A DNA stretch of 64,000 bases from Ariolimax columbianus (GCA_036924085.1 JAVGWX010000011.1:25768476-25832475), one strand, 5' to 3'; positions 12,640-22,935 are shown, counted from the first letter of the stretch. The notes: generated by a model from the sequence alone, not told the origin. A program made the numbers and translations.

Positions 12640-13080
12640 TTTCTCGCGCCATCTCTCTCTCTCAGCTCGCCGTATAGAAGCTTCTTTCGGAGCCGTTCGT
12701 CTGACACACAGACGAGGCCAATCCTAGCTGTGCTTTTTCTAGAAGTGCATGGATTCTGGACATGTCAGCCTTCAAGAGAACCTCGATGTCAGTGACACGA
12801 TTTAGCCATCGAATGGGGAATATACGTCGCAGGCACACTGTGAAAGTGGTTTAACCTCCTTGTATGTCCAGAGTATACAGTCCAGCTTTCGCAGGCGTAG
12901 AGTAGAGTTGGAATGATGGTGGCACGGTAGACTTCTAGTTTGGTCTTGGCGCTGATTCCACGACGTCCCCACACTATCGAGCGCATTCTACCAAAGACTA
13001 TGCTGGTCTTTGCTATTCTGCTTGCCACCTCATGATCGAGGCTGACAGATCTCGACAGCGTGCTATCCAAATACATGAGA
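12640..13080 (-). pseudogene. LINE-A thumb and C-terminal region, truncated
   Basis: Minus frame 13181-12789 reads LMYLDSTLSR, RIAKTSIVFGRMR, VYRATIIPTLLYACESWTVY and RRLNHFHS, the region after the palm. Farther down, RANMSRIHALLEKA-like and ELRERWREKGAQ-like stretches match the copy at 40497-41185 but in shifted frames. Similarity ends near 12640 before the zinc finger. Confidence 0.75.
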
Positions 13081-13636
13081 TTATCTACGACATTCAGCGT
13101 CTGCCCTGCAGACTGTAGTCTTTGGTTTTGTGTACGGCATGCCTGGTGCTGGTTGGTACATGACCTCTGTTTTCTTGGCATTTATGGTCAGGCCAATATG
13201 TTCGCATGCGGCAGAGAACCGGTCCATTCCCACCTGCATGTTCAGTTCTGAGTTGATGTTCAGAGCGCAGCCATCAGCAAATACAAGTTCTCTGAATATG
13301 TCACCAGTCACTTTGGTTTTGGCCTTCATTCTTCTGGAAATGGGTAGCTTGTCCTCCGTGATTGGACTTAATGGGTATGCCAAGCTCCAATGATCCGAAG
13401 GCGTCTGTCATCGTGGCCGCGAACATCATGCTGAACAGGGTCGGGGCGAGTACACATCCTTGTTTTACTCCGTTCGTTACTTGGAAAGTTTTAGAGGTTT
13501 CTCCACTGTCCATTACACAAGCACACCTGCCTTCGTGTAGCTGTTTCACCATAGTTATGAACTTGTTGTGGCATCTAAAATTGGACATACTCATCCACAG
13601 CCATCCTCTGTTTGCTGTATCAAATGCCTTTGTCAA
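13081..13636 (-). pseudogene. LINE-A reverse transcriptase palm, catalytic motif mutated
   Basis: Minus 13636-13301 contains the first catalytic motif region (MTKAFDTANRGWLW), the KFITMVKQLHEG stretch and the NGVKQGCVLAPTLFSMMF motif. After a frame change, 13383-13081 holds ELVFADGCALN, the counterpart of the F/YADD active site, with the second aspartate changed to glycine (codons at about 13271-13281), then GLTINAKKTEVMYQ. The altered active site and frameshift make it inactive. Confidence 0.82.
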
Positions 13637-13639
13637 ATT

Positions 13640-14252
13640 AATAAATGTGGTGTATAGGGCCTGGTTTTGTTCACGATACTTTTCTTGTAATTGGCGAGCG
13701 CAAATATCTGAATATCTGAATTCTCATTGGAGTTGTGGGAGGTGGTGGCTATGTTCAAGGTGTTTGTTGAGCCGGTTGAGCAGTAAACGTGCTAGGATCT
13801 TCTCTGCTACGGAAAGTAGTGACATTCTACGATGATAGTCTCGCATTCCTGCCGGTTGCCTTTTCTCTTGTAAATGTGAACTATTGAGGCATCGTTCAGA
13901 TCCTGCGGAATTACTCCTTCAGCCCACATGTTGCAGAAGATTTCAGTGATCTTTCTGGTGAGGGATGGACCAGCTGACTTGTAAACCTCTGCTGGTATTA
14001 CATCAGCTCCTGTGGCTTTTCCTATAGATAGTGCAATGATTAGCTAAATATTTTGCAGAAGTGGTCTGCCAATCTGTCTATGGTCTGAGCCTTATCTGTT
14101 AGCAGAGCCTCATCCGCACTGCGAACTGGGGTGTTACCAGAGGGATGCGAGCCGTAGAGAGCTTTCAGTGCCTCGTAAAACCGTTTGGTGTCATAACGCT
14201 CGGCTAACATCCCAATTTCGTCAGTCATTTTGCTGAGCCAGGTGTCTTGCAT
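13640..14252 (-). pseudogene. LINE-A linker and reverse transcriptase fingers
   Basis: Minus 14252-14040 gives MQDTWLSKMTDEIGMLAERY and a YEALKALYGSHPSG segment typical of the linker between endonuclease and polymerase. A stop follows, and further downstream the frames read GKATGADVIPAEVYKSAG, WAEGVIPQDLNDASIVHIYK and GNRQECE, which correspond to the fingers (the KAPGPDGI- and IPLYKKGDR-type motifs). The part between 13850 and 13640 is badly scrambled. Confidence 0.7.
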
Positions 14253-14255
14253 CTC

Positions 14256-14995
14256 TCAAAGCCTGGTCTGGTGGCGCATCTTGGGCTGGGTCTTGAAGTT
14301 TAGCTTGGCAATGACAAGTCGATGGTCGGTCCAGTATTCTGCACCACACAAGCTCTTCGTTATCATAGCATCCGCTCGATCCCTACGTCTGATGATAATG
14401 TAGTCAATGAGGTGCCAGTGGCGGGACCTTGGGTGCATCCACGTGGTTCTATTTCGGATCGGAAGTTGGACTACTGTGTTTGTAACCAGTAGTTCATCTG
14501 CGGCACATGCCCTCAGAAGGAGCAGTCCGTTACTGTTGCATTTTCCGATAACATGTCTGCCAATGGCCCCCTCCCAGGCTGTATGGCCTGTGCCAACCCT
14601 AGCGTTAAAATCTCCGAGGATAACCAATTTGTCAGATTTGGGGCCTGTAGCGATGAGCGCCTCAAGGTTCTCATAAAACTTATCTTTGGTCTTGTCGGGG
14701 TTTGTCATTGTGGGTGCGTATGCACTGAACGTGGCATGGCGTCCTCCTATTAGAGGGAGACAGTGTAATGAGACGGCCATTGATTCCTTTGCGCATGCTT
14801 GTAAGCTTGTCGACCTTGTTGGTCTTGATGGCAAAGCCAACTCCAGCTTCACGGCGTTCTTCATCACTGCGGCCGCTCCAGAAGAAATTATACCCGGCAC
14901 CTTCCTCTGTGATCTGCCCTTCCTCTTCCAGTCGTGTCTCGCTCCGGGCGGCTATGCAGATGATGTTTCTAACCAGTTCCCTGACGATCATTTAA
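14256..14995 (-). pseudogene. LINE-A endonuclease domain, frameshifted
   Basis: This domain nicks the target DNA to prime reverse transcription. Two overlapping minus frames carry it: 14991-14680 with SETRLEEEGQ and RREAGVGFAIK, then 14900-14256 with RHATFSAYAPTM, LVILGDFNARVG (catalytic Asp and Asn), WMHPRSRHWHLIDYIIIRRR and YWTDHRLVIAKL (Asp-His pair). The join needs a frameshift near 14760. All core motifs of the exonuclease-endonuclease-phosphatase fold after the first strand are visible, so this is the best preserved part of the copy. The start is arbitrary because the 5' end is truncated near 14995. Confidence 0.85.
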
Positions 14996-14999
14996 TCCA

Positions 15000-15234
15000 G
15001 CATGTATTCACATATATTTCCTTCATAAACTATTGAATCTATCTTACGTGTCTCTCGTCACAATTAATCCAGTATCTATTCACATCTATTTCCCTCATAA
15101 ACAAAGCCATCTGTCGTATGTTCCTATAAGGGCCATACTATTTATCGCTGAAATAATACACATATTTACCCCATAAACAATTTGTTGGTTTAAATGTTTG
15201 CCTTTCTGGATTTTACTGACTAAGGCTCGTCTCT
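15000..15234. other. No recognisable gene
   Basis: A short internal duplication is visible: a block of the TCCAGCATGTATTCACATAT type near 14997 resembles that near 15068. Nothing else is supported. Confidence 0.35.
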
Positions 15235-15362
15235 TTCCATTCAGCCCGTAATCCTTTTGGCGATATCAGGACGTATTTGATCCTGCATATAAGCGTGTGT
15301 GTATCTGTTTGTAAATTGGACATATTGACCAGTCTATGGATGCGTGTTTATGTATGTTTGTA
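15235..15362 (+). repeat. Element Z fragment, two-unit (unexpanded) version
   Basis: CTTTTGGCGATATCAGGACG followed by GTGTGTGTATCTGTTTGTA and CAGTCTATGGATGCGTGT matches the left end and first units of the large array at 25150-26120. Here the unit occurs only about twice. Confidence 0.65.
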
Positions 15363-15364
15363 AT

Positions 15365-15494
15365 GTGTTACATTATGACAGTTTGGCAGTACAGCAGATT
15401 TACCAATCCCTTCTGTACGTGAAGAAGCGGTCTTACCAAGAAAAATCCCCGACAGGCACTGTCAAACTGGACACGAAGTGATCTCGATCCCAGT
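15365..15494 (-). mobile_element. SINE-2 fragment
   Basis: TTCTGTACGTGAAGAAGCGG, then CTGTCAAACTGGACACGAAG and a degenerate GATCTCGATCCC B-box match the minus-strand SINE-2 at 24350-24616. It is truncated on its 3' side and abuts LINE-B. Confidence 0.55.
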
Positions 15495-15495
15495 G

Positions 15496-15822
15496 TATTG
15501 CAAAAAACGATGCCTATTACCAGTTGAACAGAAGAGAGCAGGTCGTGGTCATCAGACTTCGCACTGGCCACAATAGACTGAGGTACCACCTATTCAATAC
15601 ATTGAAGATAGGTGGCACTGACGAATGCTCGTGCGGTACTGGGAAAATGACCGCTGAACATCTGCTGCAAAACTGCTCGACATACGAGGACCAGAGAAAG
15701 CAGATGTGGCCATCACCAGTGCCAACACAGGACAAGCTCTATGGGAGTGTCGACAGCCTCAGGATGACAGCTGCTTTCTTCGAACAAATTCAAGTTGACG
15801 TCTGACAGCATACGAAGAAGAA
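15496..15822 (+). pseudogene. LINE-B 3' fragment: C-terminal zinc-binding segment
   Basis: The plus frame 15524-15805 encodes the end of an RNase H-bearing LINE ORF: NRREQVVVIRLRTGHNRLRY, then ECSCGTGKMTAEHLLQNCS (C-x-C-x8-H-x4-C, a probable zinc-binding knuckle) and LYGSVDSLRMTAAFFEQ. It is nearly the same as 36505-36843. The ORF stop is followed by (GAA)n at about 15815, the LINE-B tail. The 5' truncation point is about 15496, directly against SINE-2. Confidence 0.82.
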
Positions 15823-15829
15823 GAAGATA

Positions 15830-16535
15830 TTCATATATATATCAGTGTGCAGTAAATGTCGCCTTTTACATAAATAAATACAGACCTCACCGTTTTCGAA
15901 CCCATACCTTCGATTACAGCACTGGGAACTCAAAACTCTTGGCCACTCGTTCTTCCTTTGTGAAGCTCTTAGCAGTTTCAAAAATGAAATAAAATGCCCA
16001 GATCGTCACTGCTAAATTGATTCACGCAACCCTCATAGCGAGTGCTGGTTTTTGTCCGTGTTCCTTCAGGTTGGGCATAACCCCATCACTCACGGGCATT
16101 TTGTCGGGGACGGCTTGGTTCAGTGTACGCGGTCTTTCGCGGCACAGTAGCTCGAGCTAGCACGTTCCGGCACGTGTATTGTGATGTCATACCTGTTCAT
16201 GGAATCGTCAGTAAGGGTAATCCAATAGCCGCTGGGGATGAAGTAATGGAGATGAGCTCTTCTTTCGTCTTCAGTTTGACTTCAGTCACTCTAACATAAG
16301 CAATAGTCAGTTCGAGTATTTGTGAGCTGGTCGTACCCACGTGTTCGCGTACTTTATCTTAGAATAGAGTAATAGTAGTCCCACAACTGTTACTTGCTCG
16401 TGTTCTTCGTGGCCCGACAGAGGAGTAAAGGCTAGCAACTGTAACCTGCTAAGTATGCCGTATAATGTGACTCAGGTGGATTTGGCATAGGGCTGACGGT
16501 CGGATCCTATATAAATTTTAGTAACAAAAATGCCA
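15830..16535. other. No recognisable gene
   Basis: A short TATATATC run follows the LINE-B tail. No motif, tandem structure or match to other parts of the window was seen. Confidence 0.4.
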
Positions 16536-16539
16536 ACTT

Positions 16540-16845
16540 CCTTCTCTTCGTCGTTTGTTCTCAAACTCCCACTTCCAAGACCTGAACGTTCTTAAACTCC
16601 CGCTACCAAACCCTGAACATTCTCAAACTCCCACTTCCAAGCCCTGAACGTCCACAAACCACCAATACCAAGCCCTGAACGTCTGCAAATTCCCGCTACC
16701 AAGTCTTGAACGTCCCCAAACTCCCGCTACCAAGCCCTGAACGTTCTCAAACTCCCGCTATCAAGCCCTGAACGTTCTCTCACTCCCACTACCAAGCCCA
16801 GAACATTCTCAAACTCCCGCTTCCAAGCCCTGAAAAGGGCTTTGG
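16540..16845 (-). repeat. Element X, 31-bp array (B-type unit), about 9 copies
   Basis: The unit AAGCCCTGAACGTTCTCAAA plus CTCCCGCTACC repeats every 31 bp. It is the reverse complement of the unit at 22215-22935. A single unexpanded unit is seen at 20410-20440. Confidence 0.9.
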
Positions 16846-16978
16846 AGGGAGCAGAATGTAGTCCGGAGAACGGGTTGCGTTGTGTCGTAGTTTACAGCTT
16901 GACTGCGATATTTGCGCTGTTCGGTCCGACAGATCCGATTTCAACCAAACACTTTAGGTACTGGGTTAGCCTTCCCTC
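16845..16978 (-). repeat. Element X core
   Basis: Carries GTAGTCCGGAGAACGG, GTCGTAGTTTACAGCTTGAC and TACTGGGTTAGCCTTCCCTC. The same sequence in the other orientation lies at 59750-59890, and in part at 20345-20400. It links the two arrays on its sides. Confidence 0.8.
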
Positions 16979-17770
16979 TTCGACCCCTTCTCCTTAGCCA
17001 GTCTGCTCTCTTTGACCCCTTATCCTTAGCCAGTCTGCCCTCTTCGACCCCTTCTCCTTAGCCAGTCTGCCCTCTTCGACCCCTTAGCCAGTCTGCCCTA
17101 TTCGACCCCTTCTTCTTAGCCAGTCTGCCCTCTTCGACCCCTTCCCCTTAGCCAGTCTGCCCTCTTCGATCCCTTCTCCTTAGCCAGTCTGCCCTACTCG
17201 ACCTCTTCTCCTTAGCCAGTCTGCCCTCTTCGACACCTTCTCCTTAGCCAGTCTGCCCTCTTCGACCCCTTCCCCTTAGCCAGTCTGCCCTATTCGACCC
17301 CTTCTCCTTAGCCAGTCTGCCCTCTTCGACCCCTTCTCCTTAGCCAGTCTGCCCTCTTCGACCCCTTCTCCTTAGCCAGTCTGCCCTCTTCGACCCCTTA
17401 GCCAGTCTGCCCTATTCGACCCCTTCTTCTTAGCCAGTCTGCCCTCTTCGACCCCTTCCCCTTAGCCAGTCTGCCCTCTTCGACCCCTTCTCCTTAGCCA
17501 GTCTGCCCTCTTTGACCCCTTCTCCTTAGCCAGTCTGCCCTCTACGGCCCCTTCTCCTTAGCCAGTCTGCCCTCTTTGACCCCTTCTCCTTAGCCAGTCT
17601 GCCCTCTTCGACCCCTTCCCCTTAGCCAGTCTGCCCTCTTCGACCCCTTCCCCTTAGCCAGTCTGCCCTCTTTGACCCCTTCTCCTTAGCCAGTCTGCCC
17701 TCTACGGCCCCTTCTCCTTAGCCAGTCTGCCCTCTTCGACCCGTTCTCCTTAGCCAGTCTGCCCTGTTGC
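16978..17770 (-). repeat. Element X, 32-bp array (A-type unit), about 25 copies
   Basis: The unit CTTCGACCCCTTCTCCTTAG plus CCAGTCTGCCCT repeats every 32 bp, with some 22-bp short versions lacking CTTCTCCTTA. The same sequence is present once, unexpanded, at 59728-59765 (GGCAGACTGGCTAAGGAAGA). Confidence 0.93.
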
Positions 17771-17885
17771 AGCCTATTATCTAGGTTCGCCACGTGGATA
17801 TGTAGAAGGGTCTTGTCAGTCAGCTTTGGATTCCTGGCCTGACGCCAGCAATCAGCTTTCGGTCGCTGACCGTTGTAGCTCATTT
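17771..17885 (-). repeat. Element X outer flank
   Basis: Read on the minus strand, GATAATAGGCTGCAACAGGG leads into the array just as GATAACAAGCTGCAAAATGG does at 59710-59730, so this is the element boundary side. A minus open frame across it (17883-17686) has no recognised domain. Confidence 0.55.
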
Positions 17886-17898
17886 ACTGCTAAACATC

Positions 17899-17945
17899 GC
17901 CCCCCCCTCCCCCGCCCACCCCACCCCTCCCGCAAAAAAAAAAAC
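17899..17945. repeat. C-rich tract followed by A-run
   Basis: Runs of C broken by single T, G or A, then ten or more A. The minus strand could form a G-quadruplex. Confidence 0.8.
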
Positions 17946-18104
17946 ATAAAAAAGAAATCATTAAATTAAAAAAAGCAATGAAAGAAAACAAATGACAAAA
18001 TCTCAAAAATCAAACAAATATTGACAAATAAATCAGAAGTAAAACACAAATGAGCCACCAAAGACAGATGCCGTAAATAAAGCTGGTTATCTGGATTGGA
18101 TGGT

Positions 18105-18425
18105 TCTAGATACTTCTTCTGCGTACACAGTATGACAGTAACCATTATTTTTTCGAAAAAAGCGGCGGTCATCCTGAGACTCTCGCCACTACCATAGAGC
18201 TTGTCTTGCAGTTCCACTGGTAATGGCCACATCTGCTCTCTCTGATCCTCGTATGTCGGGCAGTTCTGCAGCAGATGTTCAGTGGTCATTTTACCAGTAC
18301 CGCACTGGCATTCGTCGGTACACCCTATCTTCAATTTGTTGAATAGGTGGTACCTCAGTCTGTTGTGGCCAGTGCGGAGTCTGAAGACAGCGACCTGCTC
18401 TCTTCGGTGGATGGTTCTAGATACA
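18105..18425 (-). pseudogene. LINE-B 3' fragment: C-terminal zinc-binding segment
   Basis: Within minus frame 18607-17966 the residues HRREQVAVFRLRTGHNRLRY, CTDECQCGTGKMTTEHLLQNC and LYGSGESLRMTAAFFEKIMV match LINE-B at 36505-36843. The C-x-C-x8-H-x4-C pattern is intact. The minus-strand sequence after the stop reads GTGTACGCAGAAGAAG, the start of the GAA tail. The upstream part of the open frame (18607-18425) is unrelated repeat sequence read through by chance. Confidence 0.82.
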
Positions 18426-18504
18426 AAGATGGCTTGTATTAGTTGAAGACCTGCTTCACTGGGAGCTGTACAATGTCTTGACTGATTAATAGCAGTACCC
18501 GTCC

Positions 18505-18830
18505 TGAGGGGGTCCTGCATGGTCTTTGTGTTTAACAAGGACAAGCATTGCACTACTGCACCACGTAGAGCGTGTCGTAGGAGGCGACTAACTGTGCGAC
18601 ATGGCATAAGACCGGTTATGGTTAGGTGGTTTGTTTAGAGCAGCATAAATGGCGCCGATAAGGCTGTCGGTCTTCTTCGCTCTAGTGTTTGAGTCTATTC
18701 AGATGGACTCAACATCGGTTAACCATCCTCCGCGACACTTGTCCCAACGCAGCGGAGTAATTGCGGAGTAATAAGCTTCTCGAGCCTAACCCGCAAAGCA
18801 GGAAATCCTCATCCCGGCGATAATCATGGT
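18505..18830 (-). repeat. Element Q copy
   Basis: The reverse complement matches 30530-30840 along its length: GATTTCCTGCTTTGCGG, GTTGGGACAAGTG, GGTTAACCGATGTTGAGTCC, GACTCAAACACTAGAGC, TGCTGCTCTAAACAAACCAC, TATGCCATGTCGCACAGTTA. A shorter copy is at 53685-53795. No coding capacity or terminal repeats were recognised. Confidence 0.75.
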
Positions 18831-19566
18831 ATAGTGGGGAGAGAGAGATAAGAGATAGGAGTGAAATGGTGAGAGAGGTAGTGATAGAGAGGGGAGAGAT
18901 ACTGGTGATATAGTGGGAAGAGTGGAGAGAGAAGTGATAGGAGTGAAATGTTGAGAGACGTAGTAATGAGAGGGAGAAGAGGAGAGAGGGAGAATGACGG
19001 GAGGTAGTGAGGAGAGAAGAAGGAGTGAGACGAGATAATGATGAAATGGACGAGTGGAGAAAGAGAGGAAAGAGGAGAGGGAAGAGATATGAGGAAGAGT
19101 GAGAATGGCAGAAGTTGTGATGAGAGAGGGGGAGGAGATATACTGATGATATGGAGGGATTAGAGGAGATAAAGAGAACGATGAGGGTGAGGGGATAGGG
19201 AGAAGAGCAATGGATGAAAAATAGAATGAGCGAAGAAAGATGAGGAGAAGGAATGACGAGAAATTGAATGAGTAAAGAGAGAGAGGAAGGGGAGAGGAAT
19301 GAGAGAGAATAATGGAGAGAGGGAATAGGGAGGAAAGGGAATATGGAATTAGAGAGCTAATAATGAGAGATGGATTGAGAAAGATGGTAATAGAAGGAGA
19401 GTAAATGACGAGGGATGGCATGAGTTAAGAGAGCGGGGAAATAGGGAGGGAATGGAATAATGGGAGAGATGGAAAAGGAAGAAGAGAAAGTGATGACGGC
19501 TGAGAGCGATACGGGAGATACATAATTATTGAACAGAGAGTGAGGAGGAGAGTGAATAATCAGAAA
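18830..19566. repeat. Long purine-rich tract (GA-rich), about 730 bp
   Basis: The plus strand is dominated by A and G (GAGAGAGG, GGGAGAAGAG). The resulting minus open frame (19421-18786) is serine- and leucine-rich noise. The tract resumes at 20222-20330 beyond LINE-C, so LINE-C interrupts it. Confidence 0.85.
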
Positions 19567-19569
19567 GAG

Positions 19570-20222
19570 TGTTGGTTGGTTGGTTGGTTTTGATCCAGGA
19601 GCGTCGGCTCATGCCTTTTGCCCAATGCCATATAGTGGTATCTGTAAGTGTTTGTGAGCTGGTGTTTAATTCCGTACAAAGTGTTCCATTTGTCTGTCCT
19701 CGGAGGAAGAAGCACTTTCCTAACACTGGCAAGCGCCGGACATTCAAAAAGATGATGTTCAACATTTTCACAGGGATGTGTGCACAGCCAGCACTCTGGA
19801 GTATGTTCTGGTTGGATTCTGTTCAAGTGGCTGTTAAGTTGTATGTGTTGAGTGGGAAGTCGGAAAATGGTGCTTTGGCCTTTCCTTTTCAGGAGGTTGA
19901 TGTTGTCTTTGGGTTTTGGGATGACCATTTGTTTGTAGATTTCTTTCCCAGTATTTCCCATCTATTCAGCCAGACCTCTTTGTTCGTCCGCAGTCTTCAG
20001 TAGTTCTTTGGCTGTCTTTAGGGTGGTTGGTGCGTATTGTTGTTCTTGATTTGATTCCTTCTTAGCCAGTCTGTCTACCTTTTCATTGCCAGGTGTATTT
20101 GAGTCACCAGGAATCCATTGTATAGCTATTCTGACTTCACGGGATGTGAGCAGTTAGTTGGCATCTAGAGATATTTGGGCAAGTTCAGGCTTACAATGAC
20201 CACCGTCTTCCAGAGTTTGAAG
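19570..20222 (-). pseudogene. LINE-C 3' fragment: RNase H end and zinc-binding C-terminus
   Basis: Minus strand from 20210: a partial RNase H (REVRIAIQWIPGDSNTPGN, then EKVDRLAKK with the last catalytic Asp; the usual His before SN is Asp here). Next comes a linker and minus frame 19961-19560 with STIFRLPTQHIQLNSHLNRI, CWLCTHPCENVEHHLFEC (zinc-binding CxxC..H..C type) and the terminal region. A stop lies between RNase H and the linker near 19960. The ORF ends in (CCAA)n on the minus strand. The TQHIQLNSHLNR segment is present once here; in the second LINE-C copy (48665-49760) it is amplified about 20-fold. Lies inside the purine-rich tract. Confidence 0.82.
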
Positions 20223-20330
20223 AGAAAGAGCAGAGAAGAGGGAGAGGGAACCATTAGTGACAGATAAAGAGAGATAGAGAGGGAACAGAATGGAGAGCGA
20301 ATGATGATTAACATAATGAATTAATATAAT
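20222..20330. repeat. Purine-rich tract, resumed
   Basis: AGAGAAAGAGCAGAGAAGAG and similar sequence. It continues the composition of 18830-19566 on the far side of LINE-C. Confidence 0.65.
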
Positions 20331-20331
20331 A

Positions 20332-20450
20332 TATGCACTGTCACGCTGTAAACAACGACACTACGCATTCCGTTCTCTGGACTACATCCTGCTACCTGCA
20401 AAGCCATTTTAAGGGCTTGATAGCGGGAGATTAAGAATGAACAAAGAAGT
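20332..20450 (+). repeat. Element X copy with a single B-type unit
   Basis: ACGCTGTAAACAACGACAC, CATTCCGTTCTCTGGACTAC and ATCCTGCTACCTGCAAAGCC lead into one unit, GGGCTTGATAGCGGGAGATT. This is the unexpanded state of the 31-bp arrays at 16540 and 22215. Confidence 0.75.
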
Positions 20451-21590
20451 TGCAGAATAGAGGAAAGACAGAGTACAGCATAAATAGTAACATCACTATC
20501 TGGATATCCTAGCGACGAGCCGGGAAAGTGTAAACGAAAGACGCTAACTGACTTTCACAGCAACCAAACAACCGACGCCGTTTTCCGGATACAGATACAC
20601 CATGCCTTTGTTACAGCCATTACCGGAACAAACATGTCAGCGTTTGCCAGTGTGAGATAAGCGTATTCGCCAAATAAAAACATTGTCGCGAGAAGACCGG
20701 TTTGTATGTTTGTCACCTTATGTAACGCCAGGGAGCAAAACCAACTGGCTAATTTGGTGCGGCATTGTTCGGAAACCCATTGAAACGAACGGCTTCAGGT
20801 CTTTCTGGCGGACGAGAACCCTATCGCTCGACGCGCTTCCATACCTTGCTGTAATCACAGCTCAACGACGCGTACTCATTGTCTGCAAGCGTCCGTACTT
20901 ACGCCTGGTAACACCAGCAGCAGAGCCACACTTACAGAAGTACGCGCACGCGGATCCTAACTCCAACACACCTCATTGAATACCAGGTCCCTGGAACAAA
21001 CACGCCTTTGACTTTCAGTCAATACACTTTAAACGCGAGCTATAGAAACGGTTCCAAAGCAACGACGTGACATGAAAAACATTGAAACATTGACTTTTCG
21101 ATACGTACTCTCTGCCTTCGACTGCATGTATCCGCCCCCTCCCTCCCCCACCCCCTGCTTCGCACCCGGCCTCTCCAGACCAACAATGCATCGGCTTCAT
21201 CATTCATGAGTCGTCCCAGCTTTGTGAAGTTCACAGTCCCAGGCAGACATTGTCATGGGTAACAGGACCTTTGTTTCTGGGCTCGCCCTCAAATTAGCAA
21301 TCATTTTTCCGGACCGCCTCCCGGGGCCATGACAACCTGCTATTGCGGGTGACCGGAGGCTGGGGTGACGAACGTGCAATGTGATTGTACATTTCCCCTC
21401 ATCAAATGCGAGGGCTAATTGCCGTTTTCATCAGTTGCTCAATCGAATTACGGCCCCTGTCACGTTAATTTCGTGCCCTGTCTGTTGCCCCCTCCATCAC
21501 TTTCATTCCTTCAAATCCCAGCCAACCTACATACGATCAATATTGATTTACAGTATCGTAGTTAGTTGCAGACCAAATGACACGTCGACT
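20451..21590. other. No recognisable gene
   Basis: Open frames at plus 20683-20979 (98 codons) and minus 21015-21203 lack motifs. The composition is balanced and no repeat structure was seen. If the window holds single-copy host DNA, this and 30845-31855 are the likeliest places. Confidence 0.4.
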
Positions 21591-21660
21591 GGGTGGCCGA
21601 GTGATTTGGACTTATGCCCACAGAGGAAGGAGACACGGGATCAGAACATCTGAAGTCATT
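21586..21660 (+). other. Possible degenerate tRNA-like head
   Basis: GGGTGGCCGAGTGATTTGGA resembles an A-box region, and ACGGGATCAGAACATC about 40 bases later could be a decayed B-box. No recognised SINE body follows. Confidence 0.25.
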
Positions 21661-21879
21661 GTCTTTTTGGGGGGTTTTACAAACGTTGTCCGTTTGTGTG
21701 GACTTCTATTTCTCCTACTTTAGCCAACTTCCCAGTAATCTAGAGAGCTGAAATTGTGTACACGGACTCTACTAGTGCGATCTGGTAATCTATCAAATTC
21801 TGACGGATTTTGGATAGGTCATTCAAAAACTTGTACTGAAGAACGTCACCACAAAAACGTTGCGTTGAGAGTGTAGCCT

Positions 21880-22130
21880 AGTCTACAGCGAGCTGGCCTG
21901 CTAGACTGGGATAACAAGTTGCCAGAGTTCGTATTCACGGATGGAGAGAACAAATCCGATCCGGGGTTCGTACTTTGTACGACTGCTTTTCCAGTCGACC
22001 CAGCTGTGAATGGTACCTGACGTATGAGTTAACGAAGGTAAACCATCAAGGAAGGGAAGTAGCCGTCACCCACCTCACATAGGCTGCGGCTTAGTGCATG
22101 AAAAGTTATTTTTATCCCTGACGGCAGTTG
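21880..22130 (+). mobile_element. SINE-4 family copy, degenerate
   Basis: A GGGTTCGTACTT B-box-like stretch near 21964 precedes the body block CCAGTCGACCCAGCTGTGAA and TGGTACCTGACG, shared with 3015-3205 and 59272-59537. Confidence 0.5.
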
Positions 22131-22184
22131 TTACCAAGGAACTGACTTATATTTTTTACCGAAAAAAAATGAAGTTAATCCCCA

Positions 22185-22935
22185 GACAACATCCTGCCAC
22201 TTGCAAAGCCCTTTTCAGGGCTTGGCAGCGGGAGATTGAGAACGATCAGGGTTTGGTCGCGGGAGATTGAGAACGTTCAGGGTTTGGTAGCGGGAGATTG
22301 AGAACGATCAGGGTTTGGTCGCGGAAGATTGAGAACGTTCAGGGCTTGGCAGCGGGAGATTGAGAACGATCAGGGTTTGGTCGCGGGAGATTGAGAACGT
22401 TCAGGGTTTGGTAGCGGGAGATTGAGAACGTTCAGGGCTTGGTAGCGGGAGATTGAGAACGTTCAGGGCTTGGCAGCGGGAGATTGAGAACGGTCAGGGT
22501 TTGGTCGCGGGAGATTGAGAACGTTCAGGGTTTGGTAGCGAGAGATTGAGAACGTTCAGGGCTTGGTAGCGGGAGATTGAGAACGTTCAGGGCTTGGTAG
22601 TGGGAGATGTAGAACGTTCAGGGCTTTGTAGCGGGAGATTAAGGACGTTTAGGGTTTGGTAGCGGGAGATTGAGAACGTTCAGGGCTTGGTAGCGGGAGA
22701 TTGAGAACGTTCAGGGCTTGGTAGCGGGAGATTGAGAACGTTCAGGGCTTGGTAGCGGGAGATTGAGAACGTTCAGGGTTTGGTAGCGGGAGATTGAGAA
22801 CGTTCTGGGCTTGGTAGCGGGAGATTGAGAACGTTGAGGGCTTGGTAGCGGGAGATTGAGAACGTTCAGGGCTTGGTAGCGGGAGATTGAGAACGTTGAG
22901 GGCTTGGTAGCGGGAGATTGAGAACGAACGCAGAA
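22185..22935 (+). repeat. Element X with 31-bp array (B-type unit), about 23 copies
   Basis: The element X edge (ACATCCTGCCACTTGCAAAG at 22189) is followed by tandem units of TTGAGAACGTTCAGGGCTTG plus GTAGCGGGAGA with a 31-bp period. Sub-variants (GGTTTGGTCGC, GGCTTGGCAGC) alternate in the left third, which suggests a later two-unit amplification. Confidence 0.93.

Larger units (their letters stand above)
12640..14995 (-). mobile_element. LINE-A, long decayed copy with endonuclease and reverse transcriptase
   Basis: In minus-strand order this copy holds an apurinic-type endonuclease (14995-14256), a linker and polymerase fingers (14252-13640), the palm (13636-13081) and the C-terminal region (13080-12640). 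The gene order EN-RT without RNase H is that of RTE/CR1-like LINEs, whose proteins are often mis-annotated as craniofacial development protein 2. The 5' UTR and ORF start are missing, as are the terminal C2H2 finger and 3' tail that the related copy at 40497-41185 retains. Several frameshifts make it inactive. Confidence 0.88.

Noticed and set aside
18786..19421. 211-codon minus frame
   Set aside because: Serine- and leucine-rich translation of the purine-rich tract.
20683..20979. 98-codon plus frame as a host exon
   Set aside because: No splice-site support, no motif and no codon bias that I could judge by eye; left as unannotated sequence.
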